Numbered from the stretch's first letter, positions 44,221-56,033 are shown. The stretch: DNA of 64,000 bases from Pseudomonas sp. WN033 (GCA_002287035.1 NSKG01000004.1:62001-126000), one strand, 5' to 3'. A program made the numbers and translations. The notes: a model not told the origin generated them from the sequence alone.

Positions 44221-44700
44221 ATGGCGTATCGTGTGGAACTGCTGGGTGAGCAGGCGATGGAGGCGTTTGGGGCTGAGTTGGGCCGGGCCCTTGGGGGGCG
44301 TGGGGTAGTGTATCTGCACGGCGACCTGGGCGCGGGCAAGACCACTCTCAGTCGAGGCCTGATCCGCGGCCTGGGGCATGTTGGCGCAGTAAAAAGCCCA
44401 ACCTTCACGCTGGTCGAGCCCTATGAACTGAACGGTCTGAATATCTACCATTTTGACCTGTACCGGCTGGTCGATCCAGAAGAACTGGAGTTCCTTGGGA
44501 TTCGCGACTATTTTCGCGATGACAGCCTTTGCCTGGTCGAGTGGCCAGAAAAAGGCACAGGTGTTTTGCCAAGTCCAGACCTGACGATTACCATAGGCGC
44601 AGAGGGTGGCGGACGCCTCCTGACGCTTGAGCATCACAGCGCCCAGGGAGTGATGGCATGCCAGCGGCTGCGTGACATAAGGGGTGAAGCACAATCGTGA
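44221..44700 (+). CDS. tsaE: tRNA threonylcarbamoyladenosine biosynthesis ATPase TsaE
   Basis: 159 residues. The P-loop is GDLGAGKTTLSRG, followed by KSPTFTLVEPYELNG and the Walker B-like LCLVEWPEKG. TsaE works with TsaB and TsaD to make t6A in tRNA. Start ATG 44221 has GGGGTCGAG upstream. The stop overlaps the GTG start of amiB (GTGA). Confidence 0.95.
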   Translation: MAYRVELLGEQAMEAFGAELGRALGGRGVVYLHGDLGAGKTTLSRGLIRGLGHVGAVKSPTFTLVEPYELNGLNIYHFDLYRLVDPEELEFLGIRDYFRDDSLCLVEWPEKGTGVLPSPDLTITIGAEGGGRLLTLEHHSAQGVMACQRLRDIRGEAQS

Positions 44701-46112
44701 CAACGGCAATCGGGGGAATGTTGAAATCGGCGTTGCTCTGCCTGGGGGCAGGGTTGGTCAGCGCCTTCAGCGGACTGGTGCAAGCCGCTGAAATCAACAA
44801 TGTGCGCCTCTGGCGCGCTCCGGACAACACTCGTCTGGTGTTTGACCTGTCGGGTCCGGCCGACCACACCCTGTTCACCCTGTCGAGCCCCGAGCGCATC
44901 GTGATCGATATCAATGGTGCCCGCTTTTCGGCCAATACTGCCAATCTGCCGCTGGAAGGTACTCCGCTTACCGGCATGCGTTCGGCGCCGCGCAATGACA
45001 GCGATCTGCGGGTGGTGCTCGACCTGTCGCGTCAGGTCAACCCGAAAAGCTTTAGTCTGCCGCCGAATCAGCAGTACGGTCACCGTCTGGTGATTGACCT
45101 GTTTGATCAGGAGCCGCCACGCAGCGATCTGCCCGCTCCAGCCCAGCCCAGCGCCTCGCCACTGCCGCAACAGCCGGCGCGTACTGCCGAGTCGGGCAAT
45201 CGCGACGTGATTGTTGCGCTGGATGCCGGCCATGGTGGCGAAGATCCGGGAGCTGTTGGTTATCGCGGTGCCCGTGAAAAGGACGTGGTGCTGGCGATTT
45301 CCCGTGACCTCAAAGCGATGCTCGATGCTGAACCTGGGTTCAAGGCGGTACTGGTGCGGACCGGGGACTATTTCATACCGTTGCGTCGGCGTACCGAGAT
45401 CGCCCGTCAGCACAATGCTGACCTGTTCGTTTCGATTCATGCCGATGCCTTCACCCGTGCCAGTGCCTTTGGTGCCTCGGTTTTCGCGCTGTCTGATCGC
45501 GGCGCCACCTCCGAGACCGCACGACTGCTGGCTGACCGGGAGAACCGTTCGGACCTTATCGGTGGGGTCGGTGGCGTGACCCTGGACGACAAGGACAAGG
45601 TGCTGGCCAGCGTGCTGCTGGACCTGTCCATGACAGCCACTCTGTCGGCCAGCCTGGATGTAGGGCAGCAGGTGCTTAACTCGATTGGCCGGGTTACGCC
45701 GCTGCACAAGCGGCGGGTTGAGCAAGCGGGTTTTATGGTGCTCAAGTCGCCGGACATTCCGTCGATTCTGGTCGAGACCGGGTTTATCTCCAATCCGGGC
45801 GAGGCGCAGAAACTGGTAACCCGCAGCCACCAGCAGACCCTGGCCAGAGCCATGCATAATGGGATTCGCGACTATTTCCACCGTAACCCGCCGCCTGGTA
45901 CCCGGCTGGCAGCACTGCGTGCCGAAGGCAGGCTGCAGGCCCAGGGGCCGCGCGAGCATACCGTGGTGCGCGGCGATACCCTGTCGATGATTGCTACCCG
46001 CTACAGTGTCTCCCTGGCCAGTTTGCGCCAGGCCAACAATCTGACCAACGACCAGATTCGTGTCGGCCAGGTACTCAAGGTGCCGGCCGGTAGCATGCTG
46101 GTTCAGAACTGA
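44697..46112 (+). CDS. amiB: N-acetylmuramoyl-L-alanine amidase AmiB/AmiC type
   Basis: 471 residues. A signal peptide ends near VQA, then an AMIN domain (~25-130) and an amidase_3 domain with the zinc ligands in [23 protein letters not shown] and [10 protein letters not shown]-terminal LysM repeat ([28 protein letters not shown]) follows. It splits septal peptidoglycan under FtsEX/EnvC control. GTG 44697 overlaps tsaE; ATG 44718 would also keep the signal peptide. Confidence 0.94.
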   Translation: MTTAIGGMLKSALLCLGAGLVSAFSGLVQAAEINNVRLWRAPDNTRLVFDLSGPADHTLFTLSSPERIVIDINGARFSANTANLPLEGTPLTGMRSAPRNDSDLRVVLDLSRQVNPKSFSLPPNQQYGHRLVIDLFDQEPPRSDLPAPAQPSASPLPQQPARTAESGNRDVIVALDAGHGGEDPGAVGYRGAREKDVVLAISRDLKAMLDAEPGFKAVLVRTGDYFIPLRRRTEIARQHNADLFVSIHADAFTRASAFGASVFALSDRGATSETARLLADRENRSDLIGGVGGVTLDDKDKVLASVLLDLSMTATLSASLDVGQQVLNSIGRVTPLHKRRVEQAGFMVLKSPDIPSILVETGFISNPGEAQKLVTRSHQQTLARAMHNGIRDYFHRNPPPGTRLAALRAEGRLQAQGPREHTVVRGDTLSMIATRYSVSLASLRQANNLTNDQIRVGQVLKVPAGSMLVQN

Positions 46113-46114
46113 CT

Positions 46115-47971
46115 ATGTCTCGTATTCATCTGCTTAGTCCGCGACTGGCCAACCAGATCGCGGCAGGGGAGGTCGTTGAACGGCCCGCCTCGGTTATCAA
46201 GGAATTGCTGGAAAATAGCCTGGACGCCGGCGCCACACGTATCGATATCGATGTCGAGCAGGGCGGGGTCAAGCTCCTGAGGGTGCGTGATGATGGTGGC
46301 GGGATTGTCGAAGACGATCTGCCCTTGGCGCTGTCGCGGCATGCCACCAGCAAGATTCGTGATCTTGACGACCTGGAACGGGTTGCCACGCTGGGCTTTC
46401 GTGGTGAAGCGCTGGCTTCGGTTAGCTCGGTTTCGCGCCTGACCCTGACCTCGCGAGCCGCCAGCGCCGATCAGGCCTGGCAGGTCGAGACCGAGGGTCG
46501 CGACATGGCTCCGCGAGTACAGCCGGCGGCCCATCCCCAGGGTACGACGGTTGAGGTGCGCGATCTGTTTTTCAATACCCCGGCCCGACGCAAGTTTCTG
46601 CGGACCGAGAAAACTGAGTTCGCGCACCTGGAAGAGGTGGTCAAGCGCCTGGCGTTGTCTCGTTTCGATGTGGCGTTCAGTCTGCGTCATAACGGCAAGA
46701 CCATTTTCTCATTGCGTCCAGCCAATACCGAACAGGAGGCCCGGCGGCGGGTGGCCACTGTCTGTGGTCCGGCCTTTGTCGAGCAATCGTTGCAGGTTGA
46801 TTCCGAGCGCTCCGGGCTGCGCCTGTGGGGTTGGGTCGGGTTGCCAACCTTCTCGCGCAGCCAGGCCGATCTGCAGTACTTCTTCGTCAATGGCCGGATG
46901 ATCAAGGACAAGCTGGTCGCCCATGCGGTACGCCAGGCCTATCGGGATGTGCTGTTCAATGGGCGGCACCCGACTTTCGTGCTGTTTATGGAGCTGGATC
47001 CGGCGGTGGTGGATGTCAATGTGCACCCGACCAAGCATGAGGTGCGGTTCCGTGATGGGCGGATGGTGCATGACTTTCTGTTCAGCACCCTGTACCGGGC
47101 GCTGGCCGATCAGCGCCCCGGTGATGCCGGGTCAGCTACTGATGAGCCAGGACTACAGCCGGCTGTCGCCCAGCCGGCCGTCAGTGGTCTGGCGGCTGGA
47201 GTGTTTTCCGGTCAGGAGCGCATGCTGTTGAATGAGCCGGCGGCGGCCTGGAGTCCGGCACCCAAGGTGCCGGAGCGGCCATCCAGCGAGGCGGTGGCGG
47301 GTGTCCTTAAGGGATATGCTGGGCTGTATGCCGGGGCTGGCGAAGTGCTGCAGCGCTCCGAGCTTCCAACTGCTGAAGCTGGAGAAGCGCCGCCGCTCGG
47401 CTATGCCCTGGCGCAGTTACAAGGTATCTATATTCTCGCTGAGAATGCCCAGGGGCTGGTGGTGGTGGACATGCACGCGGCCCATGAGCGGATCACCTAT
47501 GAGCGTTTGAAGCAGGCCATGGATAGTGAGGGGCTGCGCAGCCAGCCGTTGCTGGTGCCGGAATCGATTGCAGTCAGTCAGCGTGAGGCTGATTGCGCCG
47601 AGGAGCATGCCGACTGGTTTGCCCAGTTGGGCTTCGGTCTGCAGCGCATGGGCCCTGAAACCCTGGCGATTCGCGAGATTCCGGCGCTGCTGCGGCAGGC
47701 CGATGCGGCGCAACTGGTACGTGATGTGCTGGCCGATCTGCTTGAGTACGGCAACAGTGACCGGATTCAGGCGCATCGTAATGAACTGCTGGCGACCATG
47801 GCATGCCATGGCGCAATTCGGGCCAACCGGCGCCTGACTCTGGCGGAAATGAATGCGCTGTTGCGCGATATGGAACAGACCGAGCGCAGTGGTCAATGCA
47901 ACCATGGGCGCCCGACCTGGACCCAGATGAGCCTGGTCGAGCTGGACAAGCTGTTCCTGCGTGGGCGTTGA
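46115..47971 (+). CDS. mutL: DNA mismatch repair protein MutL
   Basis: 618 residues. The N-terminal GHKL ATPase has [22 protein letters not shown] and [17 protein letters not shown] Pro/Ala-rich linker (~335-420) precedes the C-terminal dimerisation domain. That domain has [12 protein letters not shown] from D452, the DMHAx2Ex4E metal-dependent endonuclease motif absent from E. coli MutL. The protein is therefore probably a nicking MutL that does not need MutH. It lies 2 bp after amiB. Confidence 0.96.
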   Translation: MSRIHLLSPRLANQIAAGEVVERPASVIKELLENSLDAGATRIDIDVEQGGVKLLRVRDDGGGIVEDDLPLALSRHATSKIRDLDDLERVATLGFRGEALASVSSVSRLTLTSRAASADQAWQVETEGRDMAPRVQPAAHPQGTTVEVRDLFFNTPARRKFLRTEKTEFAHLEEVVKRLALSRFDVAFSLRHNGKTIFSLRPANTEQEARRRVATVCGPAFVEQSLQVDSERSGLRLWGWVGLPTFSRSQADLQYFFVNGRMIKDKLVAHAVRQAYRDVLFNGRHPTFVLFMELDPAVVDVNVHPTKHEVRFRDGRMVHDFLFSTLYRALADQRPGDAGSATDEPGLQPAVAQPAVSGLAAGVFSGQERMLLNEPAAAWSPAPKVPERPSSEAVAGVLKGYAGLYAGAGEVLQRSELPTAEAGEAPPLGYALAQLQGIYILAENAQGLVVVDMHAAHERITYERLKQAMDSEGLRSQPLLVPESIAVSQREADCAEEHADWFAQLGFGLQRMGPETLAIREIPALLRQADAAQLVRDVLADLLEYGNSDRIQAHRNELLATMACHGAIRANRRLTLAEMNALLRDMEQTERSGQCNHGRPTWTQMSLVELDKLFLRGR

Positions 47972-47997
47972 GATATGAGTCAGTGTCGGAGTGTTGC

Positions 47998-48969
47998 ATG
48001 AGTGCGCCGACTCTTCCGGTCATTTGCCTGATGGGGCCGACCGCAGCAGGCAAGACCGATCTGGCGCTGTATCTGGCCGATCATTTGCCTTGTGAGCTGG
48101 TCAGTGTCGATTCGGCGCTGGTCTATAGGGGGATGGATATCGGTACGGCCAAGCCAGACGCGGCCACCCTGGCAGCCTATCCGCATCATTTGGTGGATAT
48201 CCTCGATCCAGTGGAGGCCTATTCGGCCGCTCGCTTCGCCGAGGATGCCCGGGCGCTGATCCATGACATTCATGGACGCGGGCGTTTGCCGCTGCTGGTC
48301 GGTGGCACCATGCTCTACTACAAGGCGTTGGCTGAAGGGCTGGCGCCAATGCCGGCTGCCGATCCGGCGGTGCGCCAGCGGATTGAGGCGCAGGCCGCCG
48401 AGATTGGCTGGCCGGGGGTGCATGCTGAGCTTGCCAAGGTCGATCCGGTGTCGGCTGCGCGGATTCATCCCAACGATCCGCAGCGAATTCAGCGGGCCTA
48501 TGAGGTCTTTTTGCTCAGCGGTGTGCCCTTGAGTGGCTGGCACGCCCGCCAGTCGGCGGAAAAAGCCCGTTCAGAGCCGCCCGTTGGGCAAAATATGCCT
48601 TATACTATGCATTATCTGGCTGTTGCTCCAAAGGAGCGGCATATCCTGCATGAGCGTATCGCTCAGCGATTCTCTCTGATGTTGCAGCAAGGCTTTATTG
48701 CCGAGGTGCAGTCCTTGTATGCCCGCGGTGATCTGGACAGCTCGATGCCGTCAGTGCGCGCGGTTGGCTATCGTCAGGCCTGGGATTATCTGGAGGGGAA
48801 ACTCTCCTATGATGGCATGGTCGAACGGGGGGTTATCGCCACGCGTCAATTGGCGAAGCGGCAGTTCACCTGGCTGCGGGGCTGGTCCGATCCTATCGAC
48901 TGGCTTGATAGCCTGGATCCGAAAAGATTCGAGCAGGCCTTGAAAGCCTTGCAAACTATCGCCATATAG
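47998..48969 (+). CDS. miaA: tRNA dimethylallyltransferase MiaA
   Basis: 323 residues. P-loop [12 protein letters not shown], then [18 protein letters not shown] (catalytic Asp), [11 protein letters not shown] and the C-terminal [12 protein letters not shown]. MiaA prenylates A37 of tRNAs reading UNN codons. Start ATG 47998. hfq follows 129 bp downstream; that gap is AT-rich and probably contains a separate hfq promoter (GATAAT near 49033). Confidence 0.96.
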   Translation: MSAPTLPVICLMGPTAAGKTDLALYLADHLPCELVSVDSALVYRGMDIGTAKPDAATLAAYPHHLVDILDPVEAYSAARFAEDARALIHDIHGRGRLPLLVGGTMLYYKALAEGLAPMPAADPAVRQRIEAQAAEIGWPGVHAELAKVDPVSAARIHPNDPQRIQRAYEVFLLSGVPLSGWHARQSAEKARSEPPVGQNMPYTMHYLAVAPKERHILHERIAQRFSLMLQQGFIAEVQSLYARGDLDSSMPSVRAVGYRQAWDYLEGKLSYDGMVERGVIATRQLAKRQFTWLRGWSDPIDWLDSLDPKRFEQALKALQTIAI

Positions 48970-49098
48970 GATCGGCGTGTTCTGCTAATCTTGTTTTTGC
49001 AGTCATTTAATCAGGCCAACCCGTCTTAAGGATAATGGACAGGTTGGATAAAACGCATTTTTAATGCTCAAAAAAACGGTTTCCATAAGGAGTGAGCG

Positions 49099-49353
49099 AT
49101 GTCAAAAGGGCATTCTCTACAAGACCCTTACCTGAACGTTCTGCGCAAGGAACGTGTTCCGGTATCCATTTACCTGGTCAACGGCATCAAGCTGCAGGGC
49201 CAGATCGAGTCTTTCGACCAGTTTGTCATTCTGCTGAAGAACACTGTCAGCCAGATGGTCTACAAGCACGCTATTTCTACCGTCGTACCTGGCCGTCCCG
49301 TACGTCTGCCAGCTCAGGGCGGTGTTGATGAAGCCGAGGGCGGCAACGCCTGA
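49099..49353 (+). CDS. hfq: RNA chaperone Hfq
   Basis: 84 residues. The Sm-like core is complete: [44 protein letters not shown], then [14 protein letters not shown] with the YKHA motif of the proximal RNA-binding face. The C-terminal tail is short, as in Pseudomonas. AAGGAG stands 8 nt upstream of the ATG. It is followed 20 bp later by hflX. Confidence 0.98.
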   Translation: MSKGHSLQDPYLNVLRKERVPVSIYLVNGIKLQGQIESFDQFVILLKNTVSQMVYKHAISTVVPGRPVRLPAQGGVDEAEGGNA

Positions 49354-49373
49354 TGGTAGTTCAGGAGGCCTGA

Positions 49374-50675
49374 TTGTTTTTTGAGCGCCATGAAGGAGGT
49401 GAACGTGCGGTACTCGTTCACCTCGAAGGCCTGGATGACCTGACCCGCGAAGATCCCCAGGAATTTCTCGAACTCGCCCGCTCTGCGGGTGCCGATATCG
49501 CTGCCTTTCTGACGATCAACCGACAGCAGCCCAGCCCGCGCTTCCTGATTGGCAGCGGCAAGGTTGAGGAGCTGCGTGCCCTGGTCAAGGGGCATGAGGC
49601 TGATCTGGTCATTTTCAACCACACCCTGACTCCCAGCCAGGAGCGCAACCTGGAACGTGAGCTGGAGTGTCGGGTGATCGACCGTACCGGTCTGATTCTT
49701 GATATTTTTGCCCAGAGAGCCCGTACCCACGAGGGTAAGCTGCAGGTCGAGCTGGCTCAGCTCGAACATCTGAGTACCCGGCTGGTCAGAGGCTGGACCC
49801 ACCTTGAACGGCAGAAAGGCGGGATCGGTTTGCGCGGGCCGGGTGAAACCCAGCTGGAAACCGACCGACGCTTGTTGCGCGGGCGTATCAAGCAGATCCT
49901 CAAACGGCTGGAAAAAGTGCGCAGCCAGCGCGAGCAGGCCAGGCGCGGGCGTCGTCGTGCGGAAATCCCGGTAGTGTCGCTGGTAGGTTATACCAACGCC
50001 GGCAAATCGACCCTGTTCAATACCGTGACCGCTTCGGCGGTGTACGCTGCTGACCAGTTGTTCGCGACACTGGACCCGACCCTGCGCCGCATCGAACTCA
50101 GCGAGATTGGTCCGGTTGTGATGGCTGATACCGTAGGTTTTATCCGTCATTTGCCGCACAAGCTGGTTGAAGCTTTCCGCGCTACGCTGGAAGAATCGAG
50201 CCAGGCCGACTTGCTGTTGCATGTGATTGATGCTGCGGATGCTGAGCGGCAGTCGAATATCGAACAGGTCCATCTGGTGCTGGATGAGATTGGCGCTGCC
50301 GAGCTGCCGGTGCTGGAGGTCTACAACAAGATCGACCTGCTGGACGAGTTCGAGCCGCGTATTCAGCGTGACGAGCAGGGGGTGGCCATTCGGGTCTGGC
50401 TGTCTGCGCGTGATGGTCTGGGGCTTGATCTGCTGGCTCAGGCAATGGCTGAGCGTCTGGGTGAAGATGTTCTGCAGCAGCGTATTGTGCTGGAGCATGC
50501 CGAGGCGCGCTTGCGCGCCCAGTTCTATGCGCTCGGTGCGGTTGTTCGTGAGTCGATTGCTGATGATGGTCGCCAGCAACTTGATCTGCGTCTGCCGCGC
50601 AGCGACTTCAATAGATTGCTCAAGCGCGAGGGTTGGCAGCCCGAGGCCTTCCTGACTCAACATACTTTGCAATAA
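49374..50675 (+). CDS. hflX: Ribosome-associated GTPase HflX
   Basis: 433 residues. The N-terminal HflX domain includes PRFLIGSGKVEEL, RTGLILDIFAQRARTHEGKLQVELAQLEHLSTRL and GPGETQLE. The GTPase domain has G1 GYTNAGKSTLFN, G3 DTVGFI and G4 NKIDL. HflX splits stalled ribosomes during stress. The start is TTG at 49374 after CAGGAGG, giving the typical MFFER. Confidence 0.95.
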   Translation: MFFERHEGGERAVLVHLEGLDDLTREDPQEFLELARSAGADIAAFLTINRQQPSPRFLIGSGKVEELRALVKGHEADLVIFNHTLTPSQERNLERELECRVIDRTGLILDIFAQRARTHEGKLQVELAQLEHLSTRLVRGWTHLERQKGGIGLRGPGETQLETDRRLLRGRIKQILKRLEKVRSQREQARRGRRRAEIPVVSLVGYTNAGKSTLFNTVTASAVYAADQLFATLDPTLRRIELSEIGPVVMADTVGFIRHLPHKLVEAFRATLEESSQADLLLHVIDAADAERQSNIEQVHLVLDEIGAAELPVLEVYNKIDLLDEFEPRIQRDEQGVAIRVWLSARDGLGLDLLAQAMAERLGEDVLQQRIVLEHAEARLRAQFYALGAVVRESIADDGRQQLDLRLPRSDFNRLLKREGWQPEAFLTQHTLQ

Positions 50676-50790
50676 TGGGCGGCGCTGCGGTTCGCGCAGC
50701 GCCGAGCATTTGCGGTACGATTGGCGAAACGGCCACGGGAGCTTTCCGGCAACCCGTGGCGCGATGGTGGTTTGGACAACGGAGAACGCT

Positions 50791-51993
50791 ATGGCCTGGA
50801 ATGAGCCTGGTGGTGGTAACAATTCGAATAACCAGGATCCCTGGGGAAGCGGCGGTAACCGCGGTGGCAACCGTGGTGGCAAACAAGGTCCGCCGGATCT
50901 CGATGAAGCTCTGCGCAAGCTGCAGGACAGCCTGAACAATCTGTTCGGCAGCAACAAGCGGGGTGATGACAACAAGGGCGGTGGGCGCGGCACAGGCGGC
51001 GGTCAGGGGATTCCCAAGGGTCTGTGGGCCATTGCTGGCCTGATCCTGTTTGTTTTCTGGCTGTTCAATGCGGTCTATATGGTCGACGAGCAGGAGCAGG
51101 CAGTGATTCTGCGCTTCGGTGAATACAATCGCACTGTTGAGTCAGGCCTTCATCTGTACTTTCCGCCGGTCGAGCGCAAGTTCCAGCGTAACGTGACCCA
51201 GGTACGCTCCTATCGGCAAGCCGGTCAGATGCTGACCGAAGATGAAAATATTGTTGAAGTACCGCTGGCGGTTCAGTATCGAATCTCCAATCTGGAGAAC
51301 TTCGTACTCAAGGTCGAAGATCCTGAGACCAGTCTGCGTCATGCTACCGAGAGTGCCCTGCGTCATGTGGTCGGTTCGACTTCTATGCACCAGGTGTTGA
51401 CCGAAGGTCGTGAGCAGATGGGAGTTGAAGTGACTGAGCGTCTGCAGCGCTATCTGGATCTGTACAACACCGGTATTACCGTAGTGCAGGTCAACATCGA
51501 AAGCGCCCAGGCCCCGGGTGAAGTCCAGGATGCCTTCGATGACGTGATCCGGGCCCGTGAGGATGAGGTGCGTGAGCGCAATCAGGCCGAGGCATACGCC
51601 AATAGCGTGATCCCTGAAGCGCGTGGTCGGGCCCAGCGTCTGCTGGAAGAGGCTAACGGCTATCGTGATGAAGTCGTGGCTCGCGCCGATGGTGAAGCCC
51701 AGCGCTTCAATCTGTTGGTCGAGCAGTACCGTCTGGCGCCGGGCGTCATGCGTGAGCGCATGTACCTGGAAACGGTGCAGGACGTGATGCAGAACACCAG
51801 CAAGGTGCTGGTTTCCGGTGGCGATGGCAACAACAATCTGCTCTACCTGCCGCTTGATCGGCTGATTCAGCAAGGTGGTGGAGCTTCCGCCAGCCCAAGT
51901 GGTTCAGCCTCGGCAAGTGGTGCTGACAGTGGCACTGCTCGCCTGCCCATTCAATTGCAGCAGCGTGATCTGCGTTCCAGGGAGACCCGCTGA
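50791..51993 (+). CDS. hflK: Membrane protease modulator HflK
   Basis: 400 residues. A Gly/Asn-rich cytoplasmic N-terminus (~1-80) precedes one membrane helix (GLWAIAGLILFVFWLFNAVYMV). An SPFH/band-7 domain follows, with long coiled helices and a Ser/Ala-rich tail. HflK and HflC form the periplasm-facing cage around FtsH. ATG 50791 follows GGAG. The stop overlaps the hflC start by one base (TGATG). Confidence 0.95.
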   Translation: MAWNEPGGGNNSNNQDPWGSGGNRGGNRGGKQGPPDLDEALRKLQDSLNNLFGSNKRGDDNKGGGRGTGGGQGIPKGLWAIAGLILFVFWLFNAVYMVDEQEQAVILRFGEYNRTVESGLHLYFPPVERKFQRNVTQVRSYRQAGQMLTEDENIVEVPLAVQYRISNLENFVLKVEDPETSLRHATESALRHVVGSTSMHQVLTEGREQMGVEVTERLQRYLDLYNTGITVVQVNIESAQAPGEVQDAFDDVIRAREDEVRERNQAEAYANSVIPEARGRAQRLLEEANGYRDEVVARADGEAQRFNLLVEQYRLAPGVMRERMYLETVQDVMQNTSKVLVSGGDGNNNLLYLPLDRLIQQGGGASASPSGSASASGADSGTARLPIQLQQRDLRSRETR

Positions 51994-52865
51994 TGAGTAA
52001 CAAGTCGATGTTTGGGCTGATTGCTGCTCTGGTTCTGGTGGTGGTTGGCTGGCAAAGTTTCTTCGTGGTCAGTCAGACTGAGCGGGGCATTGTCCTGCAA
52101 TTTGGTAAGGTCGTGCGTGACGACGTGAGCCCAGGTCTGCACTTCAAGCTGCCGTTCGTTCAGGAGGCGCGGCTGTTTGACGGTCGCTTGCTGACCCTGG
52201 ATACCGCGACCCAGCGTTATCTGACTCTGGAAAAGAAAGCGCTGATGGTCGATTCCTACGCCAAGTGGCGTATCGCCAATGTCCAGCGCTTCTATACTGC
52301 GACTTCGGGTTTGCGCTCGATTGCCGAAGAGCGACTGTCGCGTCAGCTGGAGTCTGGGTTGCGTAACGAAGTGGCGCGCCGGACCCTGCATGAGGTGGTG
52401 TCCGGTGAGCGTGATCAACTGATGGCTGATATCACTGCCACCCTCAATGCCAGCGCCCAGCGTGAATTGGGGATTGAAGTGCTGGATGTGCGGGTCAAGG
52501 CTATCGATCTGCCGCGTGAGGTTAACCGCAGTGTATTCGAGCGGATGAGCACCGAGCGTGAGCGCGAGGCGCGGGAGCATCGCGCCAAGGGTCGGGAGCT
52601 GGGCGAGGGTATTCGCGCTGATGCCGATCGTCAGCAGCGGGTCATCCTGGCTGAGGCCTTCCGTGAAGCCGAGCAGATTCGTGGTGATGGTGATGCGCAG
52701 GCAGCGGCTATCTATGCCGAGGCCTACCAGAAAGACCCCGAGTTCTACTCGTTCTACCGCAGTCTGCAGGCTTATCGTGAGAGCTTTGCCAGCAAGTCCG
52801 ACATCCTGATTCTGGACCCGGAAAGCGAGTTCTTTAAATACCTGCAGGGCGCACAGCGACGCTGA
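51993..52865 (+). CDS. hflC: Membrane protease modulator HflC
   Basis: 290 residues. N-terminal membrane helix (FGLIAALVLVVVGWQSFFVV), then an SPFH domain with ERGIVLQFGKVV and KLPFVQEARLFDGRLLTLD, and the helical REREAREHRAKGRELGEGIRADADRQQRVI. It pairs with HflK to restrain FtsH. Two hairpins lie just downstream. Confidence 0.95.
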   Translation: MSNKSMFGLIAALVLVVVGWQSFFVVSQTERGIVLQFGKVVRDDVSPGLHFKLPFVQEARLFDGRLLTLDTATQRYLTLEKKALMVDSYAKWRIANVQRFYTATSGLRSIAEERLSRQLESGLRNEVARRTLHEVVSGERDQLMADITATLNASAQRELGIEVLDVRVKAIDLPREVNRSVFERMSTEREREAREHRAKGRELGEGIRADADRQQRVILAEAFREAEQIRGDGDAQAAAIYAEAYQKDPEFYSFYRSLQAYRESFASKSDILILDPESEFFKYLQGAQRR

Positions 52866-52875
52866 GCCTGCTGAA

Positions 52876-52908
52876 CAACCACACCCGTCGCTTCGGCGGG
52901 TGTGGTTG
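52876..52908. other. Hairpin after hflC
   Basis: CAACCACACCCG (52876-52887) pairs with CGGGTGTGGTTG (52897-52908). It is followed by A-rich rather than T-rich DNA, so it is not a standard terminator on the plus strand; it may protect the hflC 3' end. Confidence 0.5.
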
Positions 52909-52933
52909 GAAAAAAACGTGTTACAATCGCGCA

Positions 52934-52955
52934 GCCGGGAAATCCCGGCTTTTTT
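52934..52955 (+). terminator. Rho-independent terminator after hflC
   Basis: GCCGGGA-AA-TCCCGGC at 52934-52949 is followed by TTTTTT: a perfect 7-bp GC stem plus T-run. It lies between hflC and the DUF2065 gene, just after a TACAAT -10-like hexamer at 52922-52927. Confidence 0.85.
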
Positions 52956-53004
52956 GTGACCGGTGTGCTCTTTCCGGGTGCCCGGCAAATCGAAGGGTGG
53001 GGCA

Positions 53005-53190
53005 ATGTGGCAGAGTCTGGCGACAGCATTGTGCCTGGTGCTGGTGATCGAGGGGTTGATGCCGTTTCTGGCGCCGGCTCGCTGGAAGCGTATGCTGATC
53101 ACGGTAAGCCAGGTCAGTGATCGTCAGTTGCGAGTGATCGGGTTGGCCAGCATGCTGACCGGCACCGCCTTGCTGTATCTGATACGCTGA
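53005..53190 (+). CDS. Small membrane protein, DUF2065 (YjeT-like)
   Basis: 61 residues with two hydrophobic segments: MWQSLATALCLVLVIEGLMPFLAP and LRVIGLASMLTGTALLYLIR. The sequence fits the DUF2065/YjeT family that follows hflC in many gammaproteobacteria. Start ATG 53005 behind GGGTGGGG. No function is known; the constant link to hflKC suggests a membrane role. Confidence 0.85.
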   Translation: MWQSLATALCLVLVIEGLMPFLAPARWKRMLITVSQVSDRQLRVIGLASMLTGTALLYLIR

Positions 53191-53225
53191 CCATCGCCCG
53201 CCATCGCGAATGAAAGGTTGTGAAA

Positions 53226-54416
53226 ATGCCGATTGTTGATCGCTGGCTGTTGCCCGATGGCATCGAGGAAGTGCTGCCTGAAGAGGCTGCCCGCATCGAA
53301 GCCGCACGCCGCCAACTGCTGGACCTGTTCGCCTGCTGGGGTTATGACCTGGTCATCACCCCTCATATCGAGTATCTGGAATCCCTGCTGACCGGCGCCG
53401 GACATGATCTGGAGCTGCAAACCTTCAAGATGATCGACCAGCTTTCCGGGCGCATGCTCGGTCTGCGTGCCGACATCACTCCGCAGGTTGCCCGGATTGA
53501 TGCTCACACCCTGGGTGCCGAAGGTCCCAGCCGCCTGTGCTACTGCGGTAGCGTGCTGCATACCCTGCCAAGACCGCTGTCCACTGCCCGGAGCCTGATT
53601 CAGTTGGGTGCCGAGCTGTATGGCGATGCCTCCAGTGCCAGTGACATCGAGGTTATGTCGTTGATGCTGGAAACCCTGACCGCCTGTCAGGTCGAGGGCG
53701 TGCATCTGGATATCGGCCATGTTGGCATCTATCGTGGTTTGGTTCAGGCCGCGGGTCTCGATGAGGTGGCTGAGCGCGCGCTGTTCGATGCCTTGCAGCG
53801 CAAAGCGGTCGATGAGGTCAAGGTGCTGACCGCCCAGATTGGCCAGGCTTCATTGGCGGCCATGCTTTGCAGTCTGGTTGAGCTGTCTGGTGGGACTGAG
53901 GTACTGGAGCGGGCTCATGCCCTGCTCGATGGTGCGCCGGAGTCGGTGATGGCCGCGTTGGATGACCTCAGCGAGATCGCTCAGACACTGTCCAGACGTT
54001 ATCCGGGTGTGCCGTTGTACTTCGATCTGGGTGAGCTGCGTGGCTATCATTACCACACGGGCGTTGTGTTTGCGGCGTTTGTGCCTGGGGTGGGTCAGAG
54101 TGTCGCGCAGGGCGGTCGCTATGATGATATCGGTCGCGACTTCGGTCGTGCGCGTCCGGCAACGGGCTTTTCCACCGATTTGCGGTTCCTGGTCGAGCGG
54201 GGGCAGGGGGCAGGTAGTCGATGCTCGGCGGGTATTTGGGCGCCCCATGCCGAGGAGCCTGGGCTGCAGGCTGAGGTGGCCGCTTTGCGGGCGGCGGGCG
54301 AACGGGTGATTGTCGCGCTGCCGGGGCAGCTCGATGGCGCTGCCCGTGAGCATGGGTGTGATCGAATTCTGCGTTTCAGTCACGACCGCTGGCAGGTCGT
54401 GGCGCTGGTTAACTGA
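53226..54416 (+). CDS. hisZ: ATP phosphoribosyltransferase regulatory subunit HisZ
   Basis: 396 residues, a histidyl-tRNA synthetase paralogue without the anticodon domain. [41 protein letters not shown] and QGGRYDDIG are typical. HisZ activates the short form of HisG in histidine synthesis. ATG 53226 is preferred over GTG 53220 because AAAGG spacing then fits. It is followed by purA at 47 bp. Confidence 0.93.
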   Translation: MPIVDRWLLPDGIEEVLPEEAARIEAARRQLLDLFACWGYDLVITPHIEYLESLLTGAGHDLELQTFKMIDQLSGRMLGLRADITPQVARIDAHTLGAEGPSRLCYCGSVLHTLPRPLSTARSLIQLGAELYGDASSASDIEVMSLMLETLTACQVEGVHLDIGHVGIYRGLVQAAGLDEVAERALFDALQRKAVDEVKVLTAQIGQASLAAMLCSLVELSGGTEVLERAHALLDGAPESVMAALDDLSEIAQTLSRRYPGVPLYFDLGELRGYHYHTGVVFAAFVPGVGQSVAQGGRYDDIGRDFGRARPATGFSTDLRFLVERGQGAGSRCSAGIWAPHAEEPGLQAEVAALRAAGERVIVALPGQLDGAAREHGCDRILRFSHDRWQVVALVN

Positions 54417-54457
54417 TTCAATGGCCGTGGGCCAGTCCATTACGAACGAGGCAATAG

Positions 54458-55753
<1,296 letters not shown>

Positions 55754-55770
55754 GCGCAGAGTAAAAGCCA

Positions 55771-55794
55771 AAGGCGCCTGCGGGCGCCTTTTTG
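55771..55794 (+). terminator. Rho-independent terminator of purA
   Basis: AAGGCGCC-TGCG-GGCGCCTT followed by TTT at 55771-55793, directly after purA. Confidence 0.9.
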
Positions 55795-55857
55795 CTGTCT
55801 GTGGTGCGCTGAGTAGAAGTGCTGCTCTGGTGGGGGAGATTTTGTCGGGCAGAAACG

Positions 55858-55888
55858 AAAAAACCGAGTCACAAGGACTCGGTTTTTG
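55858..55888 (-). terminator. Terminator of tRNA-Leu (bidirectional)
   Basis: AAAAACCGAGTC (55859-55870) and GACTCGGTTTTT (55876-55887) form a 12-bp stem with T-runs on either strand. It lies 4 bp beyond the 3' end of the tRNA. Confidence 0.9.
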
Positions 55889-55891
55889 AAT

Positions 55892-55978
55892 TGGTGCCCA
55901 GGAGAAGACTCGAACTTCCACGGCCGTAAGGCCACTAGCACCTGAAGCTAGCGTGTCTACCAATTTCACCACCTGGGC
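55892..55978 (-). tRNA. tRNA-Leu (CAG anticodon)
   Basis: 87 nt read on the minus strand. The acceptor stem GCCCAGG pairs with CCTGGGC, followed by A and an encoded CCA. The D-loop contains GGTAGACAC, the anticodon stem-loop is CTAGC-TTCAGGT-GCTAG (anticodon CAG), and the long variable arm is typical of type II leucine tRNAs. The T-loop is GTTCGAGTC. It lies between purA and rnr, where P. aeruginosa also has a tRNA-Leu. Confidence 0.97.
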
Positions 55979-56003
55979 GTGTCGTTTGGGTTGTTTGAAC
56001 TAA

Positions 56004-56033
56004 GCTTAACCAGTCTTGGTTTGCCGTGTTCAA
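56004..56033 (-). promoter_or_regulatory. Probable promoter of tRNA-Leu
   Basis: On the minus strand TTGAAC (56028-56033) and TTAAGC (56004-56009) are 18 bp apart, 25 bp upstream of the mature tRNA end. Confidence 0.45.

Noticed and set aside
52876..52908. Rho-independent terminator of hflC
   Set aside because: The stem is strong but is followed by A residues; the second hairpin at 52934-52949 with a T-run is the better terminator.
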